Notes: generated from the letters alone by a model not told the origin. A DNA stretch of 55,977 bases from Collinsella sp. (GCA_019419585.1 DXZQ01000017.1:1-55977), one strand, 5' to 3'. Counted from the first letter of the stretch, positions 17,491 through 26,377 are shown. Numbers and translations: made by a program.

Positions 17491-18873
17491 GAGCTCCACG
17501 CTTTCGGCGCCGTTGATGGTTAGGTTGCGCTCGTAGAAAGCCGTGAGGGCGCGGATGGCGTACATCACGTCGCGCACGCCGCCGGTCTCGTAGCTCGAGT
17601 GCATGGCAAGCTGCGGCAGGCCCACGTCCACGGCATGCATGCTCGCCTGCATATTGGACAGATTGCCGAGCGTGGAGCCGCCCGCCATATCGCTCTTGTT
17701 GGCGAAGGCCTGCGTGGGCACGTCGGCGTCGTCGCAAATAGCCTGGAACACCGCGCGGCTAAAGGCATCGGTGCAGTAGTGCTGGTTGGCGGCTTCCTTG
17801 ATGACGATGCCGCCGTTAAGCACCACCTGGTTGCGGGCATCGCACTTCTCGGCGTGGTTGGGGTGCACGGCATGCGCGTTGTCGCAGCTCACGAGCATCG
17901 ATGCGGCAAGGGCGCGATGATACGACTCGTCATCAAAGCCCAGCGATCCGTTGATGCGGCGCAGCGCGTCGGCCAAGAACGTCGACATGGCGCCCTGCTT
18001 GGTCTCGGAGCCAACCTCCTCGTTATCAAAGCAGCAGAAGACCGAGACGTCATGCGCGTTCTCGGCACCCAAAAATGCCTGTAGCGAGGTATAGGCGCAG
18101 GCCAGGTCGTCGAGCTTGGGCGTCGAGATAAACTCGTCGGCCCAGCCCCAAATGCGCGCATCCTGACGATTGACCAGGAACAGATCGCGGCCCAGAATCT
18201 GCTCGGGCTCAACATCCAGTTCGTCAGCGATCAGGGCATCGAAGTCACCCTGCTTAAGGTCGCCAGCGCTGATGAGCGGGCACAGGTCAACGGCTCGGTT
18301 GGGAGCAAAGCCCTCGTTGACGCCACGGTTCATATGGATAGCAAGGCTCGGAATGATAGCGACCTCGCGCTCGGTGGCGAGCAGACGGCTCTCAATACGG
18401 TCGCCTTCGCGCACCAACACGCGGCCCGCAAGCGCCAACGGGCGGTCGAACCAGGTGTAGTCGATCATGCCGCCGTAGGCCTCGGTGTTCAGGCGCAGCG
18501 TCTCGCCCGCGCCGTCGAGCTCGGGCACGGCCTTAACCTTAAACGTCGGCGAATCGCTGTGTGACGCCGTGAGTTGAAAATGATAGTCACCGACAACGCC
18601 GTCCTCGCCCCACGTAGCAGCCAGGTCCTCACCCACCTTAAAGGCAACAACGCTCGAGGTATTGCGCTGCGTGTAATAACGCCCGCCCGGCTCGATATCC
18701 CACGCTGCGTTCTCGGGCAGGTAGGTAAAGCCCGCCTCGTCGAGTTCGGCCATAATGGTCGCTGCCGTATGGAACATGCTGGGGCATGCCTCGATAAAGT
18801 CGATAAGGTCGTTGGAGGCCTCGATATCGTCGGCCGTCACGTGCACGCGCTCGATCGTTTCCTGATCCGTCAT
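17488..18873 (-). CDS. M18 family aminopeptidase
   Basis: A 461-residue dinuclear zinc aminopeptidase of the M18 (aspartyl aminopeptidase, ApeB-like) family. Metal and catalytic motifs: TASHSDSPTFKVK near residue 88, KLDDLACAYTSLQAF near 250, FDNEEVGSETKQGA near 286, NAHAVHPNHAEK near 340, and SDMAGGSTLGNLS near 418. It would trim N-terminal residues from peptides in the cytoplasm. The start is the ATG after AAGGGGAGAGC; in-frame starts further upstream lack similarity. It stands alone and its stop codon lies within a hairpin repeat. Confidence 0.9.
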   Translation of the reverse strand: MTDQETIERVHVTADDIEASNDLIDFIEACPSMFHTAATIMAELDEAGFTYLPENAAWDIEPGGRYYTQRNTSSVVAFKVGEDLAATWGEDGVVGDYHFQLTASHSDSPTFKVKAVPELDGAGETLRLNTEAYGGMIDYTWFDRPLALAGRVLVREGDRIESRLLATEREVAIIPSLAIHMNRGVNEGFAPNRAVDLCPLISAGDLKQGDFDALIADELDVEPEQILGRDLFLVNRQDARIWGWADEFISTPKLDDLACAYTSLQAFLGAENAHDVSVFCCFDNEEVGSETKQGAMSTFLADALRRINGSLGFDDESYHRALAASMLVSCDNAHAVHPNHAEKCDARNQVVLNGGIVIKEAANQHYCTDAFSRAVFQAICDDADVPTQAFANKSDMAGGSTLGNLSNMQASMHAVDVGLPQLAMHSSYETGGVRDVMYAIRALTAFYERNLTINGAESVEL

Positions 18874-19034
18874 GCTCTCCCCTTTCGCTGGGTTGATGGT
18901 CCCCTCCAGCATACCCCGCCACGCCAGCGCCGCACTCTTCATTCCGTGCTTAATTCCGCGCCGCTCACCAAGTTGAGCCATCATGCCCGCGCTCCTTTTG
19001 CGACAATTGCGCTAACAGGACGAGAGGAGCCGTC

Positions 19035-20120
19035 ATGAAGCCACGTAACATTGCCATCGCCTGCGGTGTCGCGGGTGTCGCCGTCGGCCTTGCCGCTGCC
19101 ACCGGTATCGTTTATCACAAGCAAATCAAGTCCGCCGCGTCGCTCAAACGCTTGACCGGCTACGCGGATGGCTATGACCTGTACGCAATCGACATCGCCT
19201 ACGACTACGATCTTGATCGCATCATCGCCGCCGGCGTACGCGACGACCAGGCCTACATCGATGCCGTGGTGGCGCAGGTGCTGCCCGGTGTGCCGGCACA
19301 TGTCCAGGCGCCCCAGTTTGCCTGCAGCGCTTTTGTCGCCGTAGATGCCGAAGGCCGCGTGCGTACCGGTCGCAATTACGACTTTAAGGACGACACCTCG
19401 GCGCTGCTGGTGCGCAATCACCCACGCGGCGGCTATGCCTCCATCGGGTTTGCCGCCCTTAACAACCTGGGCGATAACACTCCGCTTGACTCCGTCGCCG
19501 GACGCGCCGCCGCACTCATGGGCCCGTTTGCCCAGCTCGACGGCGTCAACGAATGTGGCGTGTCCATTGCCGTGCTCACCCTGGATTCCAAACCCTGTGA
19601 CCAGGACACGCAGCGCCCCGTCATCAATACCTCGCTCGCCATCCGTCTGGTGCTCGACCGTGCCGCCACCACGCAAGAAGCTGTCGACCTGCTTTCCGCC
19701 TACGACATGCACGCCATGGCAGGACGCGATTACCACTTCTTTATAAACGACGCCGCCGGTGACGCGCGCGTAGTAGAGTGGAATCCGCGCGATCCGGACC
19801 GCGCTTTCAAAGCGACTCCTGTAACCCAGGTTACGAACTTCTACGCCTGCTATGGCGACGAAGTGCTGCCTAACCAAAAGAATGGCGAGCTAGGCCATGG
19901 TAAAGAGCGCGCCGCCGCAATCGCCGATGTCCTCGACGCCCATACCGGCGCCCAAGACGAGGCAGTCGCTTGGAAGGCCCTACGCGCTGCAGCGCAAGAG
20001 CCCAATCCGGAAGACATCACCAGCAACACGCAGTGGTCGGTCGTCTTTGACAACACCGAGCCTGCTGCCGCCATCACGCTGCGCCGCCACTGGGGCGACA
20101 TCGACGCATTCGCACTGTAA
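19035..20120 (+). CDS. Membrane-anchored linear amide C-N hydrolase (choloylglycine hydrolase superfamily)
   Basis: A 361-residue Ntn-type amidase. Residues 5-27 form an N-terminal membrane anchor or signal. The probable nucleophile is Cys97 in FACSAFVAVD, followed by VRTGRNYDF, the hallmark of choloylglycine hydrolase, penicillin V acylase and acid ceramidase-like enzymes; GVNECGVSIAVLTLD and NTSLAIRLVLDRAATTQEAV follow. In bile salt hydrolases the Cys is residue 2 after Met removal. Here about 96 residues precede it, so activation would need cleavage before Cys97, as in acid ceramidase-like proteins. It may act on bile salts, N-acyl amino acids or other amides outside the cell; the substrate is unknown. 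GAGAGGAG precedes the ATG. Confidence 0.8.
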   Translation: MKPRNIAIACGVAGVAVGLAAATGIVYHKQIKSAASLKRLTGYADGYDLYAIDIAYDYDLDRIIAAGVRDDQAYIDAVVAQVLPGVPAHVQAPQFACSAFVAVDAEGRVRTGRNYDFKDDTSALLVRNHPRGGYASIGFAALNNLGDNTPLDSVAGRAAALMGPFAQLDGVNECGVSIAVLTLDSKPCDQDTQRPVINTSLAIRLVLDRAATTQEAVDLLSAYDMHAMAGRDYHFFINDAAGDARVVEWNPRDPDRAFKATPVTQVTNFYACYGDEVLPNQKNGELGHGKERAAAIADVLDAHTGAQDEAVAWKALRAAAQEPNPEDITSNTQWSVVFDNTEPAAAITLRRHWGDIDAFAL

Positions 20121-20189
20121 GGAGCCAGGCCCGTCGACTTTACGCTCGCCTGGCGTTGTTTACATTTCTATACGCTTGAGCTAACACGT

Positions 20190-20222
20190 TTTACCCCCGT
20201 ATCAACAGTGTGCGGGGGTAAA
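20190..20222. promoter_or_regulatory. Inverted repeat upstream of pfkA
   Basis: TTTACCCCCG and CGGGGGTAAA form a perfect 10-bp inverted repeat with a 13-bp centre, about 40 bp before the pfkA start. It may be the 3' hairpin of the amidase gene or an operator; no T run follows. A TATAAC box at 20236-20241 could be a -10 element but no good -35 pairs with it. Confidence 0.5.
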
Positions 20223-20260
20223 CTTATGCGCATGTTATAACTTGCCCGGAAGGATTCATC

Positions 20261-21340
20261 ATGCTTAGGATCGGTCTTCTTACCAGTGGCGGCGACTGTC
20301 AAGCGCTCAACGCCACCATGCGCGGCATTGTCAAAACGCTTATGACCAATAGCGAAGAGCCTATTGAGATCTATGGTTTTGAGGACGGCTACCAGGGCCT
20401 TATCTACAGCAGGTTCCGCGTCATGACGCCCGCCGATTTTAGCGGCATCCTCACCCGCGGCGGCACCATCCTGGGCACGAGCCGCACGCCGTTCAAGCGC
20501 CTGGACATTCCCGAGGCCGACGGCGTCGAGAAGGTGCCCGCAATGGTCCACACCTATCATAAGCTGCAGCTCGACTGCCTGTTTATGCTGGGCGGTAACG
20601 GCTCCACCAAGACCGCCAACCGCCTGCGCGAAGAGGGCCTCAACGTTATCGCCCTGCCCAAGACCATCGATAACGACACCTGGGGCACCGAGCTGACGTT
20701 TGGCTTTACGAGCGCCATCGACGTCGCCACCAAGTGCATCGACGACATCCACACCACTGCCTCGAGTCACGGCCGCGTGTTTGTCATCGAGATCATGGGC
20801 CACAAGGTCGGTTGGATTCCGCTGTATGCCGGCGTCGCGGGCGGCGCGGACGTCATCCTGATTCCCGAGATCCCCTACGACATGGACAACGTCATCAAGA
20901 CCATCGAGCATCGCATGGAGACCGGCAGCCGCTTTACCATCGTAGCCGTCGCCGAGGGTGCTATCTCCAAGGAGGACGCGGCGCTGTCCAAGAAGGAGTA
21001 CAAGAAGAAGCTCGCCGAGCGTACGAGCCCGTCAATCGTGTACGACATCGCCAAGGAGATCGAGGCCAAGACTGGTCGCGAGACCCGCGTCGCCATCCCC
21101 GGCCACACGCAGCGCGGCGGCCAACCCGACGCCCAGGACCGCATCTTTGCGACCCAGTGCGGCGTCGAGGCAGCACTGGGATGCCTGCGCGGCGAGTTTG
21201 GCTACATGATTGCCCTGCGTGACGGCAAGATGTGCCACATGCCGCTCGAGGAGGTCGCCGGCAAGCTCAAGTTTGTCGACCCCCAGAGCGACCTGGTGCG
21301 CGAGGCCAAGGCGTTGGGCATCAGCTTCGGCGACGAATAG
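20261..21340 (+). CDS. pfkA: 6-phosphofructokinase
   Basis: The 359-residue product is a phosphofructokinase of the PfkA family (fructose 6-phosphate to fructose 1,6-bisphosphate, glycolysis). Substrate motifs PKTIDNDT near residue 133 and HTQRGGQPDAQDR near 290 are present. Donor-specificity positions are mixed: GGNGS (111-115) keeps the glycine found in ATP enzymes, while Lys134 replaces the glycine of E. coli PFK, as in PPi-linked enzymes. Gly/Lys combinations occur in an ATP-dependent clade, so the phosphate donor cannot be settled here. The ribosome site is GGAAGG. The stop codon lies in the outermost arm of a 185-bp palindromic element. Confidence 0.9.
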   Translation: MLRIGLLTSGGDCQALNATMRGIVKTLMTNSEEPIEIYGFEDGYQGLIYSRFRVMTPADFSGILTRGGTILGTSRTPFKRLDIPEADGVEKVPAMVHTYHKLQLDCLFMLGGNGSTKTANRLREEGLNVIALPKTIDNDTWGTELTFGFTSAIDVATKCIDDIHTTASSHGRVFVIEIMGHKVGWIPLYAGVAGGADVILIPEIPYDMDNVIKTIEHRMETGSRFTIVAVAEGAISKEDAALSKKEYKKKLAERTSPSIVYDIAKEIEAKTGRETRVAIPGHTQRGGQPDAQDRIFATQCGVEAALGCLRGEFGYMIALRDGKMCHMPLEEVAGKLKFVDPQSDLVREAKALGISFGDE

Positions 21341-21516
21341 CCTCGGCCGAAACTGCTCTCATCGGAGACCCCAGGGCTTACCTCCCAAATCGTCCTCGGA
21401 CATGTCAGGATCCCGCCGTGCGCTTCGCGCGGCGGGATCCTTCCGTCCTGCGGAAAGATTTGGGAGGTAAGCCCTGGGGCCTCCTACGGTGACTGGGGAG
21501 GCCGAGGCTATTCGTC
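21332..21516 (+). repeat. Structured palindromic element E1 (after pfkA)
   Basis: Nested stems: 21332-21348 with 21500-21516 (17 bp, covering the last two codons and stop of pfkA); 21369-21390 with 21458-21479 (22 bp); inner stem 21407-21418 with 21430-21441 (12 bp) and a CTTCG-containing tip. Between outer and inner stems lies the conserved core: CGTCCTCG (21391-21398), GAC (21399-21401) pairing with GTC (21445-21447), then CTGCGGAAAG (21448-21457). The core recurs in E2, E4 and E5 with unrelated but equally complementary stems. No T run follows, so it is not a classical terminator. Confidence 0.92.
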
Positions 21517-21539
21517 TTCTTGCTGCAAGTGCCTGGGGT

Positions 21540-21757
21540 AGGATGCGGCGTGCATTTTTGGGAGTATTCAGCAGCCGAGGGTGCCTGCATACTGGATTTT
21601 GGACGAAAGGCAGGCACCATGGGCCGCATCCTGTAAAAAAACGAGCGGCTCTAGAGGCGTTGGGGCTCAGAATCGGGGCTTTCAGCGCAGTTTTGCACCC
21701 CCGCCCCCGCGCCCGCGGACCCCGGGATGCTGAATACTCCGGAATTTGCACGGCGCC
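21540..21757. repeat. Nested inverted repeats in the pfkA/ABC spacer
   Basis: AGGATGCGGC (21540-21549) pairs with GCCGCATCCT (21623-21632), enclosing GGTGCCTGC (21580-21588) with GCAGGCACC (21610-21618). In addition GGAGTATTCAGCA near 21561 is repeated inverted as TGCTGAATACTCC near 21728, with further similarity on both sides. No coding potential is evident, and no transposase. Confidence 0.7.
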
Positions 21758-21783
21758 CCCTGGGGTACCTGTGGGCAAAAAGC

Positions 21784-21820
21784 AACCGCCCCGTCAAAGT
21801 ATGCATTTGGCGGGGCGGTT
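21784..21820 (-). terminator. Terminator of the FtsX-type operon
   Basis: AACCGCCCCG and CGGGGCGGTT pair over a 17-nt loop; on the minus strand GCTTTTTG follows. It lies about 60 bp beyond the stop of the FtsX-like gene. Confidence 0.65.
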
Positions 21821-21881
21821 TATGCAAAAATACTGCTGCGGGTGCGTCGGCAGCTCGCTAGAACTTGAATCCCAGGACAGG

Positions 21882-24647
21882 TTACTCGGCGCTTTTGAGG
21901 GCGCCGACCATGTCGATCTTGTTGAGCGTTCGGTTGGTGGCGAGGTTGACGATAAACGTAAAGCCGAAGGAAAGCACTACGGCGAGCACGTAGCTTAGCG
22001 GCTCGACCTCAACGTCAAAGTACAGCGACGGCATCTGCAGGATGTACGTAAAGCTCTCGGCAAGCAGGCCACCCAGCGGCACGCCCAGTGCGGTGCCAAT
22101 CGCCGTGAGGATCAACGTCTCCTTGTTGACGTAGTGGTGCACCTCGCCACGGCGGAAGCCCAGCACCTTGATGGTCGCCAGCTCGCGCTCGCGCTCGGAG
22201 ATATTCGTGTTGGACAGCGTAAACACCACCACAAACGACAGGCACGCCGCCATAAAGGTCACAAGTACCACGACCGAATTGATAATCGTAAAGTTCGCCT
22301 CATAGTTTTCCCAATGCTCGGCCGTACTCGAAATCGTAAGCCAACCGTCACTCTTAAGATTCTTGCTAAACGCAATCTGGTCGGCCGACGAACCCTTAAG
22401 CAGCACAAAGACGCCGTTGAGGCGTGCGCTTCGACCGAATGCGTGCTCATAGGTGCCCTGCGTCATATAGAGCGTGTTGCCCAGATAGTTGAGCGAAATG
22501 TCGCTAACCTTGACCTTGGCGACGTTGAGCGACGAATCCTGGACGTGAGCCGTATCGCCCGGCTGAATCCCCAGCACCAGCTGTGAACTTTTGCTCAGAT
22601 ACACGTCTCCGTCACGCAAAGACAGCGGTTCTTTGGACTCATCCTCCAGGCGCACGTAATCGCCCAAGTCACCCGTGCGGTCATCGGGCACCACGATCAG
22701 CTGCACGGTCTCGCTCTTGCCGCCAAACGTAAAGGTAACGTTGTCAGTCATGATCGGCAGCGTCGAAGTTACGGTCACGTTGGAATCATTGGCCGCGCTG
22801 CGCTCATCCAACGCCGCGCACGTCTGCGTAAAGTCATCGGGGTTGGCGACCGCCAGCAAGTCATAGCGCGTGATATGCCCATACTGCTTGGGCGAAAGCG
22901 CGACCGACGTGTCGCGAATACCCATACCGCAGATCACAAGCGCGGTGCAACCCGCGATGCCAAAGATGGTCATAAAGGCGCGCTTTTTATAGCGGAATAG
23001 GTTGCGTGCAGCGACCTTGTTCAAAAAGCCCATGCGGCGCCAGATAAAGCCGATGCGCTCGAGCAAGATGCGCGAGCCAGCGCGCGGGGCCTTGGGACGC
23101 ATAAGCGAGGCCGGGGTCTCGGCCATCTCGTGGCGGCAGGCGATAATCGTGGCGCCCACCACGCCCACGGCAAACAGCGCCACCGACACGAGCGACGACA
23201 CGATGTCGTACGAAAGCAGCATCTGGGGCAGTGAGTACATGTCGTCGAACACCGTAAACAGGAACAGCGGCAGGCCCACAAATCCGATGATGTTGCCGAG
23301 CACGCCGCCGATCAGACAAGCCCACAGCGCATAGTCCACGTATTTGGACAGAATACGCCCGCGCGAATAGCCGAGCGCTTTGTACAGGCCAATAAGCGTG
23401 CGCTCCTCCTCGACCATACGCGTGGCGGTGGTGAGGCTGATGAGCACGGCGACGATAAAGAAGATGAACGGAAACACCGTGGCGATGGCCTCAATTGACG
23501 AGCTATCGCTCTCCACGCTCGAGTAGCTTGCGATATTGCCGCGGTCCTGGATGTACCAGGTGCATTCGCCCAGGTCAGAGAGCTCGGCGCGGGCATCGGC
23601 AAACTGCTGGTCGGCGGCGGCACGGCGCTGGTCCAGGTCGGCTTGCGCCTGCGCACGCTCGTCGCTGCCCTCTGCCATGCGGTTGATGTTGCCCTGTTCA
23701 ATCCCAAAGAGCATATTCGTCTGGCGCTCAGCCGCATCTAAGCTTGCCGGCGTGTCGACTGTCAGCTCCTGAGCGCGCGCCTTCTCACGCTCCTCGCGGA
23801 TCTTCTCGATATTGCCCTTGGCCTTGTTGATCTTTGCCGCGTAGGCATCCGAATAGGAGTTGAGGCTCTTGGCTCCCTCGACGATCACGTGGACCGCAGA
23901 GTAGGAAGAAGATGTCGCGGCGTCCTCGCTCACATAGAACTTGTAGTCCGCGGCCGAAGCAGCGCGAAAGGCGTTGACTGTCGAGTCGGAGCTCACATCA
24001 GTGGGATCGAGAACCTCGGCCGTGATGGTGTAATCGCCATCGGCAAACTGATCCTTGGCGCTTTGGTTCGACGAGCTCGCATCGTTGGCAGCAAAGCTCA
24101 CCGTATCGCCGAGCTTTTTACCCGAAGCCTTCAGGAACTTCGAAGTCACCGCGACCTCATCGGCGCTCTCGGGCAAATCGCCGTTCACGAGCACTGGCTG
24201 ATCGATGTTCTCCTTGGAGAGGCTCTGTACGACGACACGCTCGCGCGTTGTACCCACGGCGGTGTAGGCGCTCTCGGTGTAGATGCCCTCGGCCGTCTCG
24301 ACACCATCGACCTCTTGGATGGCGGCGAGATCATCGTCGGTCAGGCCATAGGTCGACTGCACGTTAATGTCATAGACATTTTGCTGGTCGAAGTAGGCGT
24401 CAACCGAATCGCACAGGTCCTCGCAACCCGCCTTAAGGCCGCACATCACGCTCACGCCAAGCGCGGTGATGACCACGATTGACAAGAAGCGCTTAAGACT
24501 GCCTCGGATTGTGCGGTAGATGCCACGGCGAAAAACCGTCGGCACCATATCGTTTGAGCTTTGGGCAGTGCGGTAGGTCGTAAAATCCTGCTCGCGCTCC
24601 GTGTTCTGTGCGTCGCGGCGTAGGCTGTTTTGGCGGTCCTGGTCCAT
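21882..24647 (-). CDS. FtsX-like ABC transporter permease
   Basis: A 921-residue membrane protein with two FtsX domains. After TM1 (near residue 45, FLSIVVITALGVSVMCGLKAG) comes a large extracytoplasmic region of about 300 residues ending in a charged coiled-coil stretch (KINKAKGNIEKIREE). Then come three helices with the FtsX motif TATRMVEEERTLIGLYKALGY, a second start of domain (ARNLFRYKKRAFMTIFGIAG), another extracytoplasmic domain, and the final three helices with SERERELATIKVLGFRRGE. This is the layout of MacB/BceB-like exporters of peptides or lipids, or of mechanotransmission systems. The cognate ATPase ends 5 bp upstream, so the two are coupled. The ATG at 24647 is used; a GTG four codons upstream is possible. 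Confidence 0.87.
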   Translation of the reverse strand: MDQDRQNSLRRDAQNTEREQDFTTYRTAQSSNDMVPTVFRRGIYRTIRGSLKRFLSIVVITALGVSVMCGLKAGCEDLCDSVDAYFDQQNVYDINVQSTYGLTDDDLAAIQEVDGVETAEGIYTESAYTAVGTTRERVVVQSLSKENIDQPVLVNGDLPESADEVAVTSKFLKASGKKLGDTVSFAANDASSSNQSAKDQFADGDYTITAEVLDPTDVSSDSTVNAFRAASAADYKFYVSEDAATSSSYSAVHVIVEGAKSLNSYSDAYAAKINKAKGNIEKIREEREKARAQELTVDTPASLDAAERQTNMLFGIEQGNINRMAEGSDERAQAQADLDQRRAAADQQFADARAELSDLGECTWYIQDRGNIASYSSVESDSSSIEAIATVFPFIFFIVAVLISLTTATRMVEEERTLIGLYKALGYSRGRILSKYVDYALWACLIGGVLGNIIGFVGLPLFLFTVFDDMYSLPQMLLSYDIVSSLVSVALFAVGVVGATIIACRHEMAETPASLMRPKAPRAGSRILLERIGFIWRRMGFLNKVAARNLFRYKKRAFMTIFGIAGCTALVICGMGIRDTSVALSPKQYGHITRYDLLAVANPDDFTQTCAALDERSAANDSNVTVTSTLPIMTDNVTFTFGGKSETVQLIVVPDDRTGDLGDYVRLEDESKEPLSLRDGDVYLSKSSQLVLGIQPGDTAHVQDSSLNVAKVKVSDISLNYLGNTLYMTQGTYEHAFGRSARLNGVFVLLKGSSADQIAFSKNLKSDGWLTISSTAEHWENYEANFTIINSVVVLVTFMAACLSFVVVFTLSNTNISERERELATIKVLGFRRGEVHHYVNKETLILTAIGTALGVPLGGLLAESFTYILQMPSLYFDVEVEPLSYVLAVVLSFGFTFIVNLATNRTLNKIDMVGALKSAE

Positions 24648-24652
24648 GGGCG

Positions 24653-25354
24653 CTACCACTCGATCGTCTCGATAGGCACGGGATTTTGCTGGACCGTCTC
24701 GCTCTCCACGCGACCGTTCTTAAAGCGGATCAGGCGATCGGCCATGGGCGCCAGCGCGGAGTTGTGGGTGATGATGATGACCGTAATGCCCTGCTTGCGG
24801 CAAGTGTCCTGCAGCAGCTGCAAGATCTGCTTGCCGGTTTTGTAGTCGAGTGCACCCGTGGGCTCGTCGCACAGGAGCAGCTTGGGGTTCTTTGCCAGTG
24901 CACGGGCGATGGACACGCGCTGCTGCTCGCCGCCCGAAAGCTGCGCGGGGAAGTTGGCGAGGCGCTCACCCAGGCCAACCTGGCAAAGCGTTTGCTCGGC
25001 ATCGAGCGAATCGGGGCAGATTTGCGCCGCAAGCTCGACGTTTTCGAGCGCCGTCAGGTTGGGGACCAGATTGTAGAACTGGAAGACAAAGCCGACGTCG
25101 GCGCGGCGGTATTCCACGAGCTGCGCCTCGTTAGCGGAGCTCACATCGCGCCCGTCCACCGTCACGGTGCCGGAGGTTACCGTGTCCATACCGCCCAGAA
25201 TGTTGAGCGCCGTGGTCTTGCCGGCACCCGAAGCACCCAAAATGATGGCGAGCTCGCCACGCTCGACCGTAAAGCTCGCGCCGTCGAGTGCGTGAATGCG
25301 GGCGTCGCCCTCGCCGTATGCCTTGATGACGTCTTTGAATTCGATATAAGCCAT
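24653..25354 (-). CDS. ABC transporter ATP-binding protein, MacB/LolD type
   Basis: A 233-residue ATPase with Walker A GASGAGKTT near residue 38, signature LSGGEQQR near 137, Walker B LLLCDEPTGALD near 159 and the switch histidine in IIITHNSAL. VEYRRADVGFVFQFYNLVPNLTA, of which FVFQFYNL is the Q-loop, is typical of the MacB/LolD group. It pairs with the downstream FtsX-type permease to form a type VII ABC system. No sensor kinase or response regulator is adjacent, unlike Bce modules. The promoter region upstream contains hairpin repeat copy 4. Confidence 0.9.
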   Translation of the reverse strand: MAYIEFKDVIKAYGEGDARIHALDGASFTVERGELAIILGASGAGKTTALNILGGMDTVTSGTVTVDGRDVSSANEAQLVEYRRADVGFVFQFYNLVPNLTALENVELAAQICPDSLDAEQTLCQVGLGERLANFPAQLSGGEQQRVSIARALAKNPKLLLCDEPTGALDYKTGKQILQLLQDTCRKQGITVIIITHNSALAPMADRLIRFKNGRVESETVQQNPVPIETIEW

Positions 25355-25403
25355 CGATCGGTTCCCATCTGGTCGGATAACTCTTTAGTATTACCCATTT
25401 CGC

Positions 25404-25446
25404 ACCGACTAAAAAGGGACGGGTTTATTTTGGCAGGTTCTATATG
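25404..25446 (-). repeat. Interspersed hairpin repeat (TGTCCC family), copy 4
   Basis: On the minus strand the element reads AACCTGCCAAAA, TAAACCCGTCCC, then a partly mismatched return arm. It sits between two divergent genes. The loop is one base different from copies 2 and 5. Confidence 0.7.
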
Positions 25447-25555
25447 GGGAAACGGCAGCTATAGATGAGGCGCCGGGGAGGCAGAGAAATCATCGATTGG
25501 GTCAGGCCGACCGCCAAACACAACGCACGCATCTCAATCTGTCAGCCAAATCATT

Positions 25556-25569
25556 CGAACAGCTGTTCG
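25556..25569 (+). promoter_or_regulatory. LexA-type SOS box upstream of the GyrI-like gene
   Basis: CGAACAGCTGTTCG is a perfect palindrome and an exact match to the Gram-positive/actinobacterial LexA consensus CGAAC-N4-GTTCG. Two overlapping TATGAT boxes (25574-25579 and 25579-25584) follow within 15 bp, so LexA bound here would block the promoter. The start codon of the GyrI-like gene is 57 bp downstream. Confidence 0.75.
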
Positions 25570-25625
25570 TTTCTATGATATGATTCAGCTATCTAAGCAG
25601 GCCAATACGCAGAAAGGCGGCCAAC

Positions 25626-26264
25626 ATGGCGTTCGACTTTAAGAAGGAATGCAAGGAGCTCTACAGACCTGCGAGCAAGCCGAGTATCGTAACTGTCCCG
25701 CCTATGAGCTACGTTGCCGTTCGCGGAAAGGGCGACCCAAATACCGAAGGTGGCGAGTATCAAAACGCCCTGCCGCTGCTTTACGGCATCGCCTATACCG
25801 TCAAGATGTCGAAGAAAGGCTCAAGGAGTATCGAGGGCTATTTCGACTTTGTGGTACCTCCGCTCGAGGGTTTCTGGTGGCAAGACTCCCCGAGCGGCGA
25901 CATCGATTATGTACGCAAGGACGATTTCAACTATATCTCGTGCATCCGCCTACCCGATTTCGTCACCCGAGATGACTTTGACTGGGCGGTCGCGGAAGCC
26001 ACGACCAAAAAGAAACTGGACTTTTCCGCCGTCGAACTGCTTAAAGTTGACGAGGGTCTCTGCGTTCAATGCATGCACACCGGGCCCTACGACAACGAAC
26101 CGGCGACCGTAGACGCTATGCATGAATACGCGACCGAGCTGGGCTATGTCCCCGACCTCTCAGACACCCGTTTACATCACGAAATCTATCTCTCCGATCC
26201 ACGCAAATGTGCACCGGAGAAACTTAAGACTGTGGTTCGTCATCCTATCAAGCGCGCTGAATAG
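25626..26264 (+). CDS. GyrI-like small-molecule-binding domain protein
   Basis: A 212-residue stand-alone GyrI-like domain protein. Features: VPPMSYVAVRGKGDP near residue 25, PLLYGIAYTVKMSKK near 50, FVVPPLEGFWWQ near 75, and VQCMHTGPYDNEPATVDAMHEYATELG near 148, of which MHTGPYDNEP is the typical motif. The family binds hydrophobic or drug-like molecules; some members hydrolyse cyclopropanoid toxins. E. coli SbmC/GyrI of this superfamily is SOS-induced and protects gyrase. The LexA-type box upstream fits that pattern. AGAAAGGCGG precedes the ATG. A weak hairpin follows. Confidence 0.82.
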   Translation: MAFDFKKECKELYRPASKPSIVTVPPMSYVAVRGKGDPNTEGGEYQNALPLLYGIAYTVKMSKKGSRSIEGYFDFVVPPLEGFWWQDSPSGDIDYVRKDDFNYISCIRLPDFVTRDDFDWAVAEATTKKKLDFSAVELLKVDEGLCVQCMHTGPYDNEPATVDAMHEYATELGYVPDLSDTRLHHEIYLSDPRKCAPEKLKTVVRHPIKRAE

Positions 26265-26377
26265 CGTGGAGCGTCATTTCACGCGCTAGGTTTTAAGCCA
26301 GCCAACCAGCCGCCTCCTAGGCCGTCCGGTAATTATCTTGACGCGGCCCGTCGCATCTTATAAGTTTGTTTTGCTAA

